Shown: positions 35,544-44,799, numbered from the stretch's first letter. The stretch: 64,000 nucleotides of DNA from Paenibacillus taichungensis (GCF_013359905.1 NZ_JABMCC010000115.1:744001-808000); one strand, 5' to 3'. A program made the numbers and translations. Notes: generated by a model from the letters alone, not told the origin.

Positions 35544-35559
35544 ACATGCCTAGGCATGT
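35544..35559. promoter_or_regulatory. Perfect palindrome between arsR-type gene and aldehyde dehydrogenase
   Basis: ACATGCCTAGGCATGT, a 16-bp perfect palindrome, 13 bp after the regulator stop and 60 bp before the dehydrogenase start. Candidate operator; its sequence differs from the palindrome upstream of the regulator. Confidence 0.5.
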
Positions 35560-35619
35560 GGACTATATGTTCGTATGTTTAAACGAATCATCATTAACTC
35601 GGAAAAGGAGTTGTATTAT

Positions 35620-37020
35620 ATGAGTGTCATGCAGGAATTAAGCGAACATGAAGTCGAAGAAATTTTACAGCAGCAACGGCAGTTTTTTCGCTCAGGGGCT
35701 ACTCGTTCGGCTGAGTCTCGCATTACACATTTAACCCGGTTGAAACAGGCGATTCAGAAGTATGAGTCCCGTCTTACTGAGGCGCTCTATCAGGATTTGG
35801 GCAAGAGTGAGTTCGAATCGTATACTACAGAGATTGGATTCATGCTGGATAGTATCACGCACACCATTCGGCAAGTGAAGAAATGGGTCAAGCCGGTTAA
35901 AGTCAAAACCCAACTCGCGCTGATCGGGTCTAAAAGTTATATCATTCCTGAGCCATATGGTGCGGTATTGATTATTGGACCTTTTAATTATCCATTCCAG
36001 CTGTTAATTGAACCCCTGGTTGGCGCGTTGGCAGCTGGCAATACGGCAGTACTCAAAGCATCAGAGAACACACCAGCCGTATCAGCTGTTATTCGCGAGA
36101 TGATTAGCTCGGTATTCGAACCATCATACGTTCACGTGGTCGAAGGAGCCAAAGATACAACCACGGCGCTTATTAATGCGCCTTTTGACTATATCTTTTT
36201 TACAGGAAGTGTACCCGTTGGCAAAATCGTCATGCAGGCCGCTGCCAAAAATCTCGTTCCAGTGACGCTGGAGCTTGGCGGTAAAAGTCCGGTCATCGTG
36301 GATAAGCATGCAGATATTAAAGTGGCTGCACAGCGTATTATATGGGGAAAGCTGCTCAATACGGGTCAGACCTGCATCGCTCCAGATTATCTGCTTGTGC
36401 ATGAACAGGTGAAAGATTCGTTGATCTCCGAAATGAAAGCAGTAGTGGAAGCGTTCTTTGGGACAGATATCCAGCATAATCGTGACTATGGGAGAATCGT
36501 CAATAAGGCGCATTTCAAACGTCTCACGACTCTTATTGAACGTGATCAGGCTCATGTCATCTATGGTGGTCAATCCGATGAGGAAGACCGTTTTATTGAA
36601 CCGACATTTATTGATGCTGAATCGTGGGAAGCAGCTACGATGGAAGACGAAATTTTCGGTCCGATTCTGCCGATTATCAGTTATTCCCATATTGATGAGG
36701 CGATTGCAGGTATTTTGAAGCGGCCGAAACCGCTGGCCCTCTATCTCTTTACATCGGATACACAATTACAAGATAAAGTGATGCGAGAGGTTTCTTTTGG
36801 GGGAGGATGCATTAACGATACGATTACCCATGTAGCCAACCCACGTCTGCCGTTTGGAGGGGTAGGACATTCCGGCCTTGGCTCGTATCACGGGCGGTAT
36901 AGCCTGGAGACCTTCTCTCATATGAAAAGTGTGCTCAAAAAGAGCACCAGATTGAACTTATCTATTTTATATCCGCCATACGATAACAAGCTGAAGACGA
37001 TTAAACGTCTATTAAAATAA
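35620..37020 (+). CDS. Aldehyde dehydrogenase (class 3-like, YwdH type)
   Basis: 466-residue NAD(P)-dependent aldehyde dehydrogenase of the short class 3 group. Visible: IIGPFNYPF, the cofactor-binding FTGSVPVGK, the general-base Glu in LELGGKSP, the nucleophile Cys in GQTCIAPDY and the C-terminal LPFGGVGHSGLG block. AAAAGGAG precedes the ATG at 35620; the longer frame from 35575 lacks a site. Likely oxidises medium/long-chain or aromatic aldehydes. Possible control by the upstream ArsR regulator. Confidence 0.92.
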   Translation: MSVMQELSEHEVEEILQQQRQFFRSGATRSAESRITHLTRLKQAIQKYESRLTEALYQDLGKSEFESYTTEIGFMLDSITHTIRQVKKWVKPVKVKTQLALIGSKSYIIPEPYGAVLIIGPFNYPFQLLIEPLVGALAAGNTAVLKASENTPAVSAVIREMISSVFEPSYVHVVEGAKDTTTALINAPFDYIFFTGSVPVGKIVMQAAAKNLVPVTLELGGKSPVIVDKHADIKVAAQRIIWGKLLNTGQTCIAPDYLLVHEQVKDSLISEMKAVVEAFFGTDIQHNRDYGRIVNKAHFKRLTTLIERDQAHVIYGGQSDEEDRFIEPTFIDAESWEAATMEDEIFGPILPIISYSHIDEAIAGILKRPKPLALYLFTSDTQLQDKVMREVSFGGGCINDTITHVANPRLPFGGVGHSGLGSYHGRYSLETFSHMKSVLKKSTRLNLSILYPPYDNKLKTIKRLLK

Positions 37021-37084
37021 AATAACTGACTTTTAATCGTAAGCAAATTAAATGCCATCTGGAATGATGTTCAAAGGATGAAGC

Positions 37085-37996
37085 TCATTCGGGAGCAGGC
37101 TGTTCCAGTCTATAGCGTGTGGGTGATATCCCTGACCAGCGCTTGAATTGACGACTGAAATGGGCAATATCCTTGTAACCTAGCATGGCAGCGATGTTCT
37201 GAACCGACAACTTAGGGTTGCCCAGCAGAACTTTGGCTTCATGCAGAACCATTTCAGATAAATATACACGCGGAGACTGACCATATACCTGCCGAAATAC
37301 ACGGTTACAATGTGAGGAACTGATGCCCAGCTCTGCTGCAATATCATCAATGCCATAATGGCTGGTAGACTCACGTCCCTGCTTAAATTGCTGACTCACC
37401 AGTCCTTGCAGCCGATTACGAATTTGATGGGCCAGTTCGATCTTCTCATATCCATCCGTGAACAATTGTGCGGCTTCCTGAGAGACAGCCTCCCATAAAT
37501 GGCCGAACAACTCAAATACCGCAGATTGCAGCTGCATGCGCTGTACCATCGTACTCGCCGCCCGGTTATCCGCTGAAGACATTAATTTGCGAAGGACAGG
37601 CTCGATCTGGCGGGTAACCGGACTATCTGCATCGAACAAAACCTGCTTGATTCGTGCAAGCAAAGAGAGAAATAACTGATCATCGATATCAAAATGCATG
37701 CAAAAATACGTAAAACCCTTGCCTTTATGGCTCAGGCTGGAATGAATGCTCCCTGGAGGAATCAGGAGTAATTCTCCAGCCTTTTGAATATACAGCTTGC
37801 CGTCCACGGTCATGTATTGTTCGCCTTCCGTTACATAATTCAGCTCATATTGTGGATGTTCATGGGCTGGATAATCCCAATCGGCCCCGACACTTCGCAA
37901 ATGTATAGCGAACAAATTCACCGTTGTTTGTACATCCGGGTAAAATACTTCATGTACACTCTCTCCCAAAGCGGGAGGCAAATAGGTGGAAGACAT
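37085..37996 (-). CDS. AraC-family regulator, cupin plus HTH
   Basis: 303-residue regulator. N-terminal cupin sensor (about 25-120: HEHPQYELNYVTEGEQYM, LLLIPPGSIHS) and C-terminal double HTH (about 200-300: IDDIAAELGISSSHCNRVFR, VQNIAAMLGYKDIAHFSRQFKRW). It is divergent from the GH52/GH67 operon, separated by 179 bp, so it probably activates xylan oligosaccharide utilisation. The inducer is unknown. Confidence 0.88.
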   Translation of the reverse strand: MSSTYLPPALGESVHEVFYPDVQTTVNLFAIHLRSVGADWDYPAHEHPQYELNYVTEGEQYMTVDGKLYIQKAGELLLIPPGSIHSSLSHKGKGFTYFCMHFDIDDQLFLSLLARIKQVLFDADSPVTRQIEPVLRKLMSSADNRAASTMVQRMQLQSAVFELFGHLWEAVSQEAAQLFTDGYEKIELAHQIRNRLQGLVSQQFKQGRESTSHYGIDDIAAELGISSSHCNRVFRQVYGQSPRVYLSEMVLHEAKVLLGNPKLSVQNIAAMLGYKDIAHFSRQFKRWSGISPTRYRLEQPAPE

Positions 37997-38030
37997 GGGA
38001 GACCCCCTTGATAAAAAATATGGAAACAGA

Positions 38031-38044
38031 TGTAACCGCTTTAT
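38031..38044. promoter_or_regulatory. cre-like site between araC-type gene and xynB
   Basis: TGTAACCGCTTTAT fits cre except for one or two positions. Carbon catabolite repression of hemicellulose genes is expected in this group. Confidence 0.45.
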
Positions 38045-38175
38045 TTATATTATAGTCTATTAGCTTGATTTGGGTAAATATCCGATTGATTTGACCATGG
38101 TCTACGGTGGAATGCCCATGGTAGGATGGGGCTAATGAAAACGTATGCAAACCATTTTGAGAGGGGTCATCGTTC

Positions 38176-40401
38176 ATGAGCACATCCAAATCCATCTTTT
38201 ATAATGCCCATCACTCACCGATCGGGGCTTTTGCCAGCTTTACGCTTGGATACAAAGGAGCCAAAGGCGGACTAGGCCTGGAGCTTGGCAAGCCAGCAGA
38301 TCAGAACGTATATATCGGTTTACAATCTCGCGATAGTGAGCACTACGAAGCTTTACCATTTTTCGAAGCCGTTGAAGATGCAAGCGTTCGATATGATGTA
38401 GAGAAAGTGGACAACTCGGATTCAGATCAGGTGTCTTCGGCCTCGACAGAAAATGGATTGAGCACACCAGCGGCATCACAGGGAACACGCCCACTAATTT
38501 CAGCATTCCGCGATGAAGAGATTACGCGCGAGTTTACTTCTGGAACAGATACGTGGACGGCAGGTGATCTGACTTTCCGTATCTACTCACCTGTGCGTCC
38601 TGTACCCGAACCGCTGAGTGGTGATCGTGAAGCATTAATGGATGCACTTGTGCCTGCGGTGCTGGTGGAAATGACAATTGATAACACGCAAGGACAGCAG
38701 CCGCGTAAAGCATATTTTGGCTACCAAGGTAATGATCCTTACTCAGCCATGCGCATCGTCGGAGGGCCTGAGGGTGGGTCATTAACCGGAGTTGGACAAG
38801 GTCGCCTAACCGCCATTTTATCTGCGGATGAGGGTCTATGGCCTGCTCGAGGATTTACATTGGAGAAGATATTGCAGGAGAAACATCGTGAGAATCTCGC
38901 GTTCGGACTGGGCGAAACAGCTGCACTGCTGATGGACGTTCCCGCAGGAGAGAAGCGTACATACCAATTTGCCGTCTGTTTTTATCGCGGCGGGATCGTT
39001 ACTACGGGTATGGACACGACCTATTGGTATACACGTTATTTTGCAGATATCCTGGATGCCGGAAAATACGCGCTTGGCCGTTTCAACGAGCTAACTGCTT
39101 CCTGTAAGGAAGTTGAGCAACGTCTCGGTGTAGCTGCTTTGAGTGAAGATCAGTCATTTATGCTTGCCCATTCTATTCACAGCTATTATGCAAGTACACA
39201 ACTGCTGGATGCGGATGGAGAGCCGTTCTGGATCGTAAATGAAGGCGAATACCGGATGATGAACACACTTGATCTGACCGCAGATCAGTTGTATTTTGAA
39301 CTTGCACTAAACCCTTGGACCGTGCGTAACGAGTTGGAGTGGTTTGTGAAACGTTACAGTTATACGGATCAAGTGCGGTTCCCGGGCGAAGAGAAGGAAT
39401 ATCCGGGCGGCATTACGTTCACGCATGATATCGGCGTAGCCAATGTATTCTCACGTCCGGGGCACTCGGCATATGAACTGGTAGGTATCGATGACTGCTT
39501 CTCGCAAATGAGCCACGAGGAACTGGTCAACTGGCTCTGCTGTGCAACCGTATATATTGAACAGACGCAGGACCGGGAATTTGTTAAAGAGATGCTGCCC
39601 GTCATTCGGGATTGCTTTGAAAGCATGTTAAACCGGGATCATCCGGATGAAAACCAACGCAACGGCCTGATGGGGCTGGATAGCAGTCGTACCAAAGGCG
39701 GAGCCGAGATTACCACTTACGACAGCTTGGATGTGTCACTTGGACAATCCCGCAACAACATCTATCTGGCTGGAAAATGCTGGGCCGTCTATGTAGCCCT
39801 GGAGAAGCTGTTCGCTGCAGAGAAGCTGGCTGATTTGTCTCATCACGCAGGACGTCAGGCGGATCGCTGTGCAGCCAGTATCGCAGCCCAGTTAACCGAT
39901 GGTGGTTACATTCCAGCAGTTATCGCCGAAAATAATGATTCCCGTATCATTCCGGCCATTGAAGGCTTGGTGTTCCCATACTTTACCGGCTGTGAAGGCG
40001 CGCTGGATGTAAATGGCCGTTTCGGTCCTTACCTGCAAGCGCTCCGAACCCACTTTAGAACGGTTCTTGTCCCTGGTACATGCCTGTTTGAAGATGGAGG
40101 CTGGAAACTGTCTTCTACGAGCAATAACTCATGGCTAAGCAAAATATATCTATCCCAGTTCATCGCACGAGAACTGCTGGGCGTGGAATGGGATGAAACA
40201 GGGAAGGCATCTGACGCTGCTCATGTAAACTGGCTGCTGCATCCAGAGGAATCTTACTGGTGCTGGAGTGACCAGATCCTGGCAGGTGTGGCGGTCGGAA
40301 GCAAGTATTACCCGCGCGGAGTAACATCAATTCTATGGTTGCTCGAAGGCAAAGGTAATCGTCTGGAGCAGATCTATGCCAGCAAGGAGGCTGTACAATG
40401 A
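38176..40401 (+). CDS. xynB: GH52 beta-xylosidase
   Basis: 741-residue intracellular beta-xylosidase of glycoside hydrolase family 52, releasing xylose from xylo-oligosaccharides by a retaining mechanism. N-terminal FYNAHHSPIGAFASF and MGLDSSRTKGGAEITTYDSLD are family hallmarks. Glu356 (VNEGEYRMMNT) and Asp516 (TTYDSLD) correspond to the nucleophile and acid of the Geobacillus enzyme and keep its 160-residue spacing. About 21 extra residues occur in the N-terminal domain, in a Ser/Asp-rich insertion around 80-100. No signal peptide. It overlaps aguA by 4 bp. Confidence 0.95.
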   Translation: MSTSKSIFYNAHHSPIGAFASFTLGYKGAKGGLGLELGKPADQNVYIGLQSRDSEHYEALPFFEAVEDASVRYDVEKVDNSDSDQVSSASTENGLSTPAASQGTRPLISAFRDEEITREFTSGTDTWTAGDLTFRIYSPVRPVPEPLSGDREALMDALVPAVLVEMTIDNTQGQQPRKAYFGYQGNDPYSAMRIVGGPEGGSLTGVGQGRLTAILSADEGLWPARGFTLEKILQEKHRENLAFGLGETAALLMDVPAGEKRTYQFAVCFYRGGIVTTGMDTTYWYTRYFADILDAGKYALGRFNELTASCKEVEQRLGVAALSEDQSFMLAHSIHSYYASTQLLDADGEPFWIVNEGEYRMMNTLDLTADQLYFELALNPWTVRNELEWFVKRYSYTDQVRFPGEEKEYPGGITFTHDIGVANVFSRPGHSAYELVGIDDCFSQMSHEELVNWLCCATVYIEQTQDREFVKEMLPVIRDCFESMLNRDHPDENQRNGLMGLDSSRTKGGAEITTYDSLDVSLGQSRNNIYLAGKCWAVYVALEKLFAAEKLADLSHHAGRQADRCAASIAAQLTDGGYIPAVIAENNDSRIIPAIEGLVFPYFTGCEGALDVNGRFGPYLQALRTHFRTVLVPGTCLFEDGGWKLSSTSNNSWLSKIYLSQFIARELLGVEWDETGKASDAAHVNWLLHPEESYWCWSDQILAGVAVGSKYYPRGVTSILWLLEGKGNRLEQIYASKEAVQ

Positions 40402-42548
40402 GCAACACAACCCTTCAATCGAATTTTTCCGGCCCTCAATACGATGCGTGGCTTGGATATCTTCAAAGTCAAACCGCAGTAAAAGGAGCCGTCAAAAAAT
40501 CAGCCCCTGTCTGGAGTCATATCGTGACTGTAGCGGAAGATCAGGAAATTATATCAACAGCATCAGCCGAGCTGACTCAGGGACTGGATAAGCTGTTTGG
40601 CATCAAACCGAAAGTTAAACAGGAAACTGTCAGTCAAGTGAGCAAGTCGGATTCAGCCCACCAGGAGGCACAAGGGATCTGGCTTGGCACATGGACGGGT
40701 TCAGAAGCCGTGGCTCAGGCCTTTAGCGACACGGAACGCTCTACCGTGCAAGGAGAAGGTTATATTATCCGCGAAGATAAAGAGCAGGGTAGGCTATTTA
40801 TTGGTTCTGAAACCCCTCAAGGTGTTCTATACGGTACTTTTCATCTGTTAAGGGAGCTTGTTCTGGAGCAAGAAAATTCAAACGATGTGCATCCTGCCAT
40901 GGGAAGATTAAGCTATATCTCTGAGCAGCCCGTTAATGCATTACGCATGATCAATCAGTGGGATAATGTAGACGGCAGCATCGAGCGTGGTTATGCTGGA
41001 AAATCCATTTTCTATGACAATGGAGAATTCACTCGTGATCTTGCACGTATTCGAGATTATGCCAGATTGCTTGCTTCTACAGGCATTAACGCTATTTCAA
41101 TCAACAACGTAAACGTGCATCAGCGTGAGAGCTTGTTCCTGACGGAACGTTTCCTGGGTGATGTTGCGAAGGTTGCTGCCCAATTCAGAGCGTACGGCAT
41201 CCGATTGTTCCTTAGCGCCAACTATGCTAGTCCAATAGAGATTGGTGGATTGATTACGGCAGATCCGCTGGATGAACAGGTCCGTGAATGGTGGAACATT
41301 CAGACAGCCAAGGTGTATGCGGCAATCCCGGATTTTGGCGGCTATCTGATCAAAGCGGATTCGGAAAATCGGCCTGGACCCTTCACATATAACCGTGATC
41401 ATGCTGATGGAGCGAACATGCTGGCCGAAGCACTTCGCCCGTTTGGTGGACTAGTAATATGGCGCTGCTTCGTCTATAACTGCAAACAAGACTGGCGTGA
41501 CCGCTCAACGGATCGCGCACGGGCAGCATATGACCACTTCAAACCACTGGATGGCCGATTTGCGGATAACGTCATTTTGCAGATCAAGAATGGGCCGATG
41601 GACTTTCAGGTTCGCGAGGCCGTATCTCCGCTGTTCGGTGCAATGGAGAACACAAATCAGGTATTGGAATTCCAGATTACGCAGGAGTATACGGGCCAGC
41701 AGAGGCATCTCTGTTATCTGATTCCACAGTGGAAAGAAGTATTGGATTTTGATACGTTTGCCAAGGGACCGGGTTCTGAAATCAAACGCATTGCTGACGG
41801 TTCTCTGTACAATAGACCCTACAGCGGCTTTGCTGCAGTATCCAATATCGGTGCAGATGCTTGCTGGACAGGACATCCGCTCGCTCAGGCGAATCTATAT
41901 GGATATGGAAGACTTGCCTGGAATCCGGAACTGTCATCGGAAGAGATCGCGGAGGAGTGGGTCAGACTTACATTCGGACATGACGAAGAGGTCGTTCGTC
42001 TAATCTCTGGCATGCTTTTGAATTCATTGGATATCTATGAAAGTTATACAGCACCACTCGGTGTAGGCTGGATGGTTAATCCGGAGCACCATTATGGGCC
42101 TAATGTGGATGGCTATGAATATTCCAAGTGGGGTACGTATCATTTTGCCGATTGTGATGGCATTGGTGTGGACCGTACTGTGAGAAGTGGAACCGGATAT
42201 ACATCGCAATACCACCGCGAAAATGCCGAAAGATATGAATCCGTAGACTCCTGTCCGGATGAGCTGTTGTTATTTTTCCACCATGTCCCGTATACGCATG
42301 TTCTGCATTCTGGCAAAACGGTCATTCAGCACATTTATGATACACATTTTGATGGAGCAGAGCAGGCGGAAGCCTTAGCACAGACCTGGAGACAGTTGGA
42401 AGGCAAGATTGATTCGACTGTATTTGATAAGGTGTCTGCGTTACAGGCAGGGCAAGCGGAGCACGCCAAGGAATGGCGTGACATGATCAATACGTACTTC
42501 TATCGCAAAAGTGGTATTGCAGATGAACAAGGAAGAACGATATATTAA
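40398..42548 (+). CDS. aguA: GH67 alpha-glucuronidase
   Basis: 716-residue intracellular alpha-glucuronidase removing (4-O-methyl)glucuronate from aldouronates produced from glucuronoxylan. Family blocks: SINNVNVH, GGYLIKADSENRPGPFTY, WRCFVYNCKQDWRDR, YDHFKPLDG, QIKNGPMDFQVRE (catalytic-site carboxylates) and QITQEYTGQQRHLCYLIPQW. No signal peptide. The ATG overlaps the xynB stop. Xylose and glucuronate products would pass to the xylose pathway and to UxuB/UxuA encoded 6-10 kb upstream. Confidence 0.95.
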   Translation: MSNTTLQSNFSGPQYDAWLGYLQSQTAVKGAVKKSAPVWSHIVTVAEDQEIISTASAELTQGLDKLFGIKPKVKQETVSQVSKSDSAHQEAQGIWLGTWTGSEAVAQAFSDTERSTVQGEGYIIREDKEQGRLFIGSETPQGVLYGTFHLLRELVLEQENSNDVHPAMGRLSYISEQPVNALRMINQWDNVDGSIERGYAGKSIFYDNGEFTRDLARIRDYARLLASTGINAISINNVNVHQRESLFLTERFLGDVAKVAAQFRAYGIRLFLSANYASPIEIGGLITADPLDEQVREWWNIQTAKVYAAIPDFGGYLIKADSENRPGPFTYNRDHADGANMLAEALRPFGGLVIWRCFVYNCKQDWRDRSTDRARAAYDHFKPLDGRFADNVILQIKNGPMDFQVREAVSPLFGAMENTNQVLEFQITQEYTGQQRHLCYLIPQWKEVLDFDTFAKGPGSEIKRIADGSLYNRPYSGFAAVSNIGADACWTGHPLAQANLYGYGRLAWNPELSSEEIAEEWVRLTFGHDEEVVRLISGMLLNSLDIYESYTAPLGVGWMVNPEHHYGPNVDGYEYSKWGTYHFADCDGIGVDRTVRSGTGYTSQYHRENAERYESVDSCPDELLLFFHHVPYTHVLHSGKTVIQHIYDTHFDGAEQAEALAQTWRQLEGKIDSTVFDKVSALQAGQAEHAKEWRDMINTYFYRKSGIADEQGRTIY

Positions 42549-42602
42549 TCTGGATACGAGAGTGATATAAGTTGAACTAAACATTTACAGGGTAACAGAG
42601 AG

Positions 42603-42668
42603 GCCAGACAAATCTGACGAAGCCGAGCGTTCACCTTTATCACCTTCGGAGGAAAGAACAACGTTGGC
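42603..42668 (+). repeat. Possible degenerate copy of the pdp-leader element
   Basis: GAAGCCGAGCGTTCACCTTTATCACC (read in two parts, 42619-42632 and 42633-42644) closely matches the P2/P3 part of the element at 21511-21536. A short outer GCCAG(a)C/GTTGGC pairing (42603-42609 with 42663-42668) and a CGAAG/CTTCG stem are possible. P2 pairing itself is not kept, so this may be a remnant. It fills the spacer between aguA and the dehydrogenase gene. Confidence 0.35.
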
Positions 42669-42690
42669 ATACACGAGAAGGAGGGAACAT

Positions 42691-43758
42691 ATGGGACATC
42701 ATCAATTACCAGAGACCATGAAGGCTGCTGTCATGACAGAGCCGGGGCACATCATCATTGAAGAACAGGCTGTACCACAGCCGGCTGAAGACGAGGTGCT
42801 CATTCAGGTGATGGCCGTTGGCGTTTGCGGATCGGATGTGCATTATTTTGAACATGGTAGAATTGGCCGATTTGTAGTTGAGAAACCGATTATACTTGGA
42901 CATGAATGTGCAGGTATCGTAGCGGCTGTAGGTTCAAGAGTATCACGGCTGAAAGAAGGAGATCGGGTAGCCATTGAGCCCGGGGTAACCTGCGGACGAT
43001 GCACGGCATGCAAAGAAGGTCGTTATAATCTATGTCCCGATGTGCAATTTCTAGCGACGCCTCCGGTAGATGGGGCATTTGTACAGTACATGACCATTCG
43101 GGAGGATATGGTTTTCCCGATCCCGGATCATCTGTCTTTTGAAGAGGCAGCCATGAACGAACCTTTCTCGGTTGGCATTCATGCTGCACGACGTAGTAAA
43201 CTGGCTCCTGGCACCACACTTGCCATTATGGGCATGGGACCTGTTGGATTGATGGCTGTTGCAGCGGCTAAATCGTTTGGCGTAGAACACATCATCGTTA
43301 CAGATTTGGAGGAAGTACGGTTGGAGGCTGCTCGTCGTATGGGCGCCACCCATACCATTAATGTACGGAACGAGGATGCACAGGCGGTGATCCGTGAGTT
43401 AACGAACGGCGTCGGTGTAGATACAGCTTGGGAAACTGCGGGGAATCCGAAGGCACTTCAGTCTGCATTATATTCGCTCCGTCGAGGAGGCAAGCTTGCT
43501 ATTGTAGGACTGCCCGCACAGGACGAAATTGCACTGAATGTTCCTTTTATCGCGGACAACGAGGTGGATATATACGGAATCTTCCGTTACGCCAATACGT
43601 ATCCGGCGGGAATTGAATTTCTGAGTTCAGGCCAGCATGATGTGATGTCCCTGATTACTGACCGTTATTCGCTTGAGGAGACACAGCAGGCCATGGAACG
43701 GGCATTGCACAATAAGAGTGGCAGTCTCAAAGTAATGGTGTATCCGAACGGAAAATGA
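42691..43758 (+). CDS. Zinc-dependent polyol dehydrogenase (sorbitol/xylitol dehydrogenase type)
   Basis: 355-residue medium-chain dehydrogenase. Catalytic zinc site Cys in GVCGSDVHYFEHG, His-Glu in GHECAG and a downstream Glu in EPFSVG; a structural zinc knuckle CGRCTACKEGRYNLC; NAD-binding GMGPVGLMA followed by the acidic residue of TDLEE, suggesting NAD+. It resembles GutB/L-iditol 2-dehydrogenase. AAGGAGGG supports 42691. Located after the xylan genes, it may oxidise xylitol or another pentitol, but the link is positional only. Confidence 0.88.
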   Translation: MGHHQLPETMKAAVMTEPGHIIIEEQAVPQPAEDEVLIQVMAVGVCGSDVHYFEHGRIGRFVVEKPIILGHECAGIVAAVGSRVSRLKEGDRVAIEPGVTCGRCTACKEGRYNLCPDVQFLATPPVDGAFVQYMTIREDMVFPIPDHLSFEEAAMNEPFSVGIHAARRSKLAPGTTLAIMGMGPVGLMAVAAAKSFGVEHIIVTDLEEVRLEAARRMGATHTINVRNEDAQAVIRELTNGVGVDTAWETAGNPKALQSALYSLRRGGKLAIVGLPAQDEIALNVPFIADNEVDIYGIFRYANTYPAGIEFLSSGQHDVMSLITDRYSLEETQQAMERALHNKSGSLKVMVYPNGK

Positions 43759-43767
43759 ATCTATTTC

Positions 43768-43800
43768 AAAGGAGCCCTGATATTTAGGGTTTCTTTTTTT
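43768..43800 (+). terminator. Terminator after the dehydrogenase gene
   Basis: AAAGGAGCCCT (43768-43778) pairs with AGGGTTTCTTT (43786-43796), 11 pairs with two G-U, followed by T residues. Confidence 0.75.
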
Positions 43801-43925
43801 GTATTTTTCGCCATAAAAGGATTAAACAAGCTTCCATAACGTGGTATAATGCTTGAAGATTTTAATATATAAAATTATACACACCACATTGGTTAAATAG
43901 CATCTAGCGAAAGGAACTGAAGGTA

Positions 43926-44192
43926 GTGAGAACACATGAATTTATGATTCATTCTGATTTCCACCGGGATGATCTGATGTCTGTTTCTTCTCAAGCGTCG
44001 CGTTTTGCCTCGGATATTTCATTGTCATTTATGGATGCGAATCATGAACATCGTGTAGATGTCAAAAGCCTGCTCGGAATGGCGCTTCTTCCCATTCGAC
44101 ATGGCAGTGTGGTGAGATTGCAGACACGGGGAAGAGATGAACTTGAAGCGTTGGAATATATGCTAAATGTATTGGAGAAGGGCTTAACTTGA
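43926..44192 (+). CDS. HPr-family (HPr/Crh-like) protein with altered active site
   Basis: 88 residues aligning along the HPr fold. His13 takes the place of the phosphorylatable His15, but the following Arg-Pro of HPr is lost (FHRDDLMSVSS). The regulatory serine is kept as Ser48 in VDVKSLLGM, as in HPr and Crh Ser46, and the C-terminal half (HGSVVRLQTRGRDELEALEYM) fits. This suggests a regulatory, HPr kinase-modified protein rather than a PTS carrier. GTG start; the gene stands alone without PTS neighbours. Confidence 0.75.
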   Translation: MRTHEFMIHSDFHRDDLMSVSSQASRFASDISLSFMDANHEHRVDVKSLLGMALLPIRHGSVVRLQTRGRDELEALEYMLNVLEKGLT

Positions 44193-44254
44193 ACTCTGAA
44201 ACCTGTGCAAATCACAGTGAATTGTAAAATATTTATCGTTTCTTCAATTCCGAC

Positions 44255-44283
44255 TGGTACTTCGTCCAAAAAAAGAGTATAAT
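44255..44283 (+). promoter_or_regulatory. Probable rpmE2 promoter
   Basis: A perfect TATAAT at 44278-44283 lies 53 nt before the start. The -35 region (TGGTAC) is weak. No Zur box is visible here, unlike the other zinc-related genes of the window. Confidence 0.5.
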
Positions 44284-44336
44284 AAAATTTAGTTCTATTC
44301 TAAGAAGTACCCATATTAAAGGAGTGTAAATAGATT

Positions 44337-44585
44337 ATGCCAAAAGCTGATATCCATCCAAAGACACAAACAGTAATTTTCTTCGATGCAAGTGCTGATT
44401 ACAAATTCCTGAGTTCTTCGACTAAATTCTCGAACGAAACAATGGAATGGGAAGATGGTAACACTTACCCAGTAATCCGTGTGGACACTAGCTCCGCATC
44501 CCACCCATTCTTCACTGGTAAACAAAGAAACGTGGACATCGGTGGTCGTGTTGATAAATTTAACCGTAAATACAACATCAAATAG
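44337..44585 (+). CDS. rpmE2: 50S ribosomal protein L31 type B
   Basis: 82-residue L31 of the cysteine-free B type: MPKADIHPKTQTVIF at the N-terminus and SHPFFTGKQRNVDIGGRVDKF in the middle. There are no cysteines, so no zinc is bound. In B. subtilis the corresponding paralogue is induced on zinc starvation; here no Zur palindrome precedes it, so it may be the constitutive L31. AAAGGAG site upstream; own terminator downstream. Confidence 0.96.
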   Translation: MPKADIHPKTQTVIFFDASADYKFLSSSTKFSNETMEWEDGNTYPVIRVDTSSASHPFFTGKQRNVDIGGRVDKFNRKYNIK

Positions 44586-44605
44586 GTTGTCCAACCATTA
44601 CAAGA

Positions 44606-44637
44606 AAACCTCGGGATTAATCCTGAGGTTTTTTTGT
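44606..44637 (+). terminator. Terminator after rpmE2
   Basis: AAACCTCGGGATTAATCCTGAGGTTT folds with one G-U pair, followed by TTTTTG. Confidence 0.9.
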
Positions 44638-44799
44638 TTGCATACCGATTAGTAAACCCATGTAATTCAGAGTAAAAGTAATTCTAATACTCCTACATAT
44701 TCATTTCCTCTAAAATTAATTCAACCAATTATTGCGCTTACAACACATTCGGATGTACACTAGGAAACAGAATCAGACATATTGGAGGAGGAAATAGAG

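Noticed and set aside
36124..36765. 213-codon open frame antisense to the aldehyde dehydrogenase gene
   Set aside because: Lies within a gene with clear catalytic motifs; no independent support.
38090..38133. CCATGG-containing repeat and TTGACC ahead of xynB as a promoter/operator
   Set aside because: Spacing from TTGACC to the nearest -10-like sequence is about 25 nt and the palindrome is short; not convincing.
44200..44336. Zur box expected ahead of the cysteine-free L31
   Set aside because: No TCGTAAT-N-ATTACGA-like palindrome is present.
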